DNA of 64,000 nt from Smallanthus sonchifolius (lineage: Eukaryota > Streptophyta > Magnoliopsida > Asterales > Asteraceae), in the NCBI GenBank assembly GCA_023525975.1, contig CM042034.1, positions 875,501 to 939,500 on the forward strand, given 5' to 3'. This document shows, piece by piece, positions 60,788-64,000 of this stretch (its first letter is position 1; every line of letters begins with the position of its first letter). The notes below the pieces were generated by a model. The model did no database searches. It saw nothing but the letters and a program-made list of their open reading frames with translations, and was not told the DNA's origin. The position numbers and the translations under genes were made by a program.

Positions 60788-63680
60788 ATGATGCCAATGC
60801 TGCCATTTTCACCACCACCATCGGTCCTAAATGCTTATACTCGAGTCGATAAAGCCACGAGCGAGTTCTTAAATTGTCCTGATTGGCGAATCAATATCGG
60901 AATTTGTGACACCATTCATTCTAAGCCTTGGTATGCTATCTATGTCCTATGATCTAAATCATCAATGTTTGGTATTGGTTTTGCTTGATTATATGTTAAA
61001 GAAAACATGTTTTTGATTTTGGATATGTCTTGTTATATTCTTGGTGTCTTACATGTTGTTTGATGATTGTTAAGTTCTAATTAGGGATGAGATTTTCTGA
61101 CCGAACACCAGCATTGGTGTTTGTTTTTTCATGTTATGGGTATCAGTACTCTCGATTGAGGTAATTTGTTGGTACCGTACCAATACCGACTGACCATCAT
61201 CGGTACGGTACCAATACCGACTGACCATCATCGGTACGGTATTTGCGGTACAGGGCCGGGGTCCAGTACCAGTGCCAATCTCATCCCTAATTCTGATCAA
61301 TTAAATGAATTTGGATCTTGAAATTTTAAGATCAATTAAATGAATTTGGATCTTGAAATTTTAAGTATGTTTGCCACCAAAAACTATAGAAAAACAATCC
61401 AAATGTCTTGGTTTCTCATTATTGATTTCAGGCTTGCAAAAGACTATATTAAAGCTGTGAGAGGCAGATTACAACACAAGAATCCAAATGTGCAACTACT
61501 CTCTTTAACGGTATCTCATATTTTCTAAAACTTATATTTACAATTAACGGTTAAGCCCACCGTACTCCTTCATTCTAACTTCGTGGTCGTGTAGCTTTTG
61601 GAAACCATCGTTAAAAACTGTAGCGAGCTCGTTCATTCCCAAATTGCTGAGAGGAAACTACTTCAAGAGATGATCAAGATTGTTAAGAAAAAGGTTTCCT
61701 TATTCTCCTTTAGTTATTACACTAAAAAGATTATTTAAAAAAAATGTCTAGATTCGACTCTCAGAGTCACTCAGAGTGCAGTATTGCACTTCGAGAGTCG
61801 AATCTAGTAACTGAAGTGATAGGAAATCGCGCTTTTTGCAGGCGCATATGCGTGTAAGGGAGAAAATATTGGTACTTATAGATACTTGGCAAGAAGCGTT
61901 TGGTGGTCGAGGAAAGATAACTGCTCATTATTATCGTGCTTACGAAGAACTAAGGGTAGGTATATGACAGTTGATGTGTGTTTGGTTCTTTTACGGTTGT
62001 TTATATATGTTGTTGATTCTATATTCATGGGAACAGCGTTGTGGGGTCGAGTTTCCCAACAGGTCATCAAATACGGTTCCTGTCATCACACCTCCGGTCA
62101 GTTATGGACACCATCAAGCAGGAACCAGCCCCTCAACAAGACATGAACCCAACGAGGATGTGAGGTATGTAAAACAGGCCGGTTAAGTTGGATAACGGGT
62201 CAAAATGTGTTCATCCGAAAACAAGTAACTTTGATACGGTCAAAATGTGTTAGCCTATTAACTTAATTTCTGTTTTTTTTCTTGTTAGTCTGTCAAATTT
62301 GGAGTCTATGAGGGACATTTTGGATCTCTTATCCGAAATGTTGCAAGCAGTCGACCCGAAAGACCGTAAGGTATGGTTAACCGTTGCAAATAAAGATCCC
62401 GGTTACTAGTAGAGGTGGTAAAACAAGTCACCTAACGGGTCAAAATAGATACGTTTTTTAATAAAAGTCAAAACTGATCGGTTTAAGAGGACATTTTTCA
62501 ACCTGTTTGACTTGTTTCCTAGTTAAATAATAAACAATAACCCGTATCGAACTGTTTGTACGTGTGTCAAAACCGACATCATTTTACGTGTATTAATCTG
62601 TCCAGGCTGTGAAAGATGAGGTTATCACTGATCTTTATGATCAATGTCGATCGAACCAGAAGAAACTGGGGTATACACTATCTTCAACGACGTATGTTTC
62701 TCCTTCATCTTGAACAATTTGAACTCGTTTTTAGGTGTTATAAACCCTAAAATTTTCGTGTTTGTGGCAGTGATGAGGAGATTCTTCAGCAGGGGATTCA
62801 ATTCAATGAGGCCCTGCAATATGTCATCGAGAAATACGACGCTATTGCCACCGGTTCTCCGGTTCCAGTTAAACCACCGGGTTTGATGACTCAGAATACA
62901 CGCGTCAAACACGTGGAGAGTATTGCAGCATCTGCACCAGTTGCTTCTTCTTCAAGTAATGAAATATATGAAGAGCCAAACAATTCTGCTCCAATAAGTA
63001 GTAGGTTAGTTAGTTCTAAAACTGAACTTCAATACTGGAGGTGACAAGATTGCTAATACGGGTCGGGCTGTGTTCATATTTGCAGGTGCTTTGAAACACA
63101 CACCGCTGTGTCTCCTCAAGACGGGGCGGGGATTTCCGCTTCTAAAACCGACAAAAAGGATGTACCTGTATCAGATCCTTCATTGGCTATGGCTCTAGTT
63201 CCATCAGACCCGCCACCTCCAGCCAACAAAAAAACCGCAGAAGAAGACATGATTGACCTTTTAAGCCTTGCACTGTCACCAGCCGAGCCTTCCACATCCA
63301 ACCCTAACCAAACACCTAACGGGTCAACCATTGCGGAAACCCAACCGCAGGTTCAACCGCCAATGAACAGCTACGTGGTCCCATGGGCTCAGACTCAACC
63401 ACAGCTTGAATATGAACCACAACAACCGTCCCAGACCGTTCAACAGCAATCCAACTACATTCCACCACCATGGGCGCCAACTCCTGGATATTATTGTAAC
63501 CCATATGCTTCCAATCATTCACCCGCATCATATTACAACAACGGTTCTGGAAATGGTGCAGGCTCGAACCAATATATTCCTTCTTATAGACTGTTTGAAG
63601 ATCTTAATGTTCTTGGTAATCTGAGGACTAGTGGCACATCAGGGGCTTCCGGGTCAAGCATGCTAGGTGCCAGGAAGTGA
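60788..63680 (+). CDS. TOM1-like protein (VHS and GAT domains, plant TOL family), 519 aa
   Basis: Nine exons: 60788-60930, 61432-61510, 61595-61693, 61842-61955, 62037-62164, 62289-62370, 62606-62691, 62771-63004 and 63086-63680; all GT-AG, phases agree. The VHS domain covers about residues 15-140 (VDKATSEFLNCPDWRINIGI, CDTIHSKPWLAKDYIKAV, QLLSLTLLETIVKNCSELVH, LIDTWQEAFGGRGK). The GAT domain covers about 180-275 (SNLESMRDILDLLSEMLQAV, VITDLYDQCRSNQKKL, ILQQGIQFNEALQYVIEKYD). The tail is Pro/Gln-rich with DLLSLALSP, a clathrin-box-like motif. Plant TOLs bind ubiquitinated cargo at the plasma membrane and endosomes and replace ESCRT-0 in vacuolar sorting. No signal peptide or membrane segment is seen. 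Confidence 0.95.
61078..61300. mobile_element. Foldback MITE in TOL intron 1 with a 31-bp tandem pair
   Basis: Ends are tagggatgag and its complement ctcatcccta; flanks gttctaat and attctgat suggest an imperfect 8-bp duplication. The interior repeats ggtaccaataccgactgacc twice (about 61172-61236) and is related to the foldback at 8011-8191. It lies wholly within intron 1 and does not touch the splice sites. Confidence 0.7.
61748..61807. repeat. Perfect 15-bp inverted repeat with nested hairpin in TOL intron 3
   Basis: CTAGATTCGACTCTC (61748-61762) and its exact complement (61793-61807) enclose a second palindrome, AGTGCA-GTAT-TGCACT (61775-61790). The intron is only 148 bp, so the structure fills much of it. 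Confidence 0.85.
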
Positions 63681-64000
63681 TGTAACCAAAAATTATAAAA
63701 ATCATGCTACTGAATAAGTATGATTTTGTACCTGAAAATAATTTAGATAAAGTATGATATGAATTGCTTCAATATTTAGAATAAAATCATTCAGATTGAC
63801 AATCCTCTTCAAGTTTTAAAACAGAGGACACTAAAGGGGATGCTTAAACCGTTAAATGAATCTATTATATCTTTAAACAACTCCCCAGTCCCCACGAGCC
63901 CGTTTGTTCACCTATATGCCACCGTATGAAACTCGGGCACTGAATTCGGGCCAGAATGTGGGCCTGAGATTTCATCAGCATAGATGGAAACACGGGCATC
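63681..64000 (+). other. TOL 3' untranslated region and flank
   Basis: An AATAAAA-like poly(A) signal is near 63780. No further gene before the window ends. Confidence 0.6.

Noticed and set aside
63316..63531. Minus-strand frames opposite the TOL last exon.
   Set aside because: Shadows of the Pro/Gln-rich coding tail.

Overview
The window is plant nuclear DNA from a eudicot. Genes carry GT-AG introns, intergenic DNA is AT-rich, a nuclear-type tRNA is present, and transposon remnants are dense. The mobile elements include an Au-type SINE, other tRNA-derived SINEs, Mutator-like foldback elements, hAT and PIF/Harbinger MITEs, a CACTA end, a TRIM, and Copia and LINE fragments. Gene content and repeat style would fit the daisy family (Asteraceae), but that assignment is an inference and no search could be run.

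Layout. (1) 1-5230, minus: the N-terminal 1002 codons of a SCAR/WAVE actin-nucleation regulator; its C-terminal WH2/acidic end lies beyond the left edge. (2) 5.2-20.9 kb: gene-free repeat territory. It holds SINEs, several foldback elements with 9-bp target duplications, a 2-kb inverted duplication invaded in one arm by a Mutator-like MITE, a G-rich telomere-like minisatellite, and a Harbinger element carrying a decayed ORF1-like gene. (3) 20985-22870, plus: a two-exon classical short-chain dehydrogenase. (4) 22.9-34 kb: AT-rich DNA with an Au SINE, hAT MITEs, a second copy of the 9.2-kb SINE family and a decayed hAT-type (TTF/MYM zinc-finger) transposase pseudogene. (5) 34-38.8 kb: an intact wound-induced WI12/SAG20-type gene and a direct-repeat paralogue broken by a deletion, with a Copia remnant between them. 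(6) 38.8-52 kb: repeats, including a CACTA end, foldbacks and a TRIM nested inside a LINE reverse transcriptase. (7) 52.8-56.7 kb: two LURP-one-related (LOR) genes in tandem, one intact and one apparently broken. (8) 56856-56928: tRNA-Thr(AGU). (9) 57009-60032, minus: an Agenet/DUF724 protein. (10) 60788-63680, plus: a TOM1-like (VHS-GAT) ESCRT-0-type protein, divergent from gene 9.

The genes do not form a pathway. The two clear local processes are tandem duplication followed by loss of one copy (WI12 and LOR) and repeated short-element insertion. Exon boundaries were traced by hand: every intact gene closes in frame across its GT-AG junctions (SCAR 1002 codons so far, SDR 303 aa, WI12 157 aa, LOR 212 aa, DUF724 497 aa, TOL 519 aa). 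I did not find a convincing new biological system. The most informative items are the inverted duplication with its built-in empty site, the nested TRIM in LINE, the exon-fragment tandem array in the DUF724 intron, and the paired loss events in the duplicated genes.
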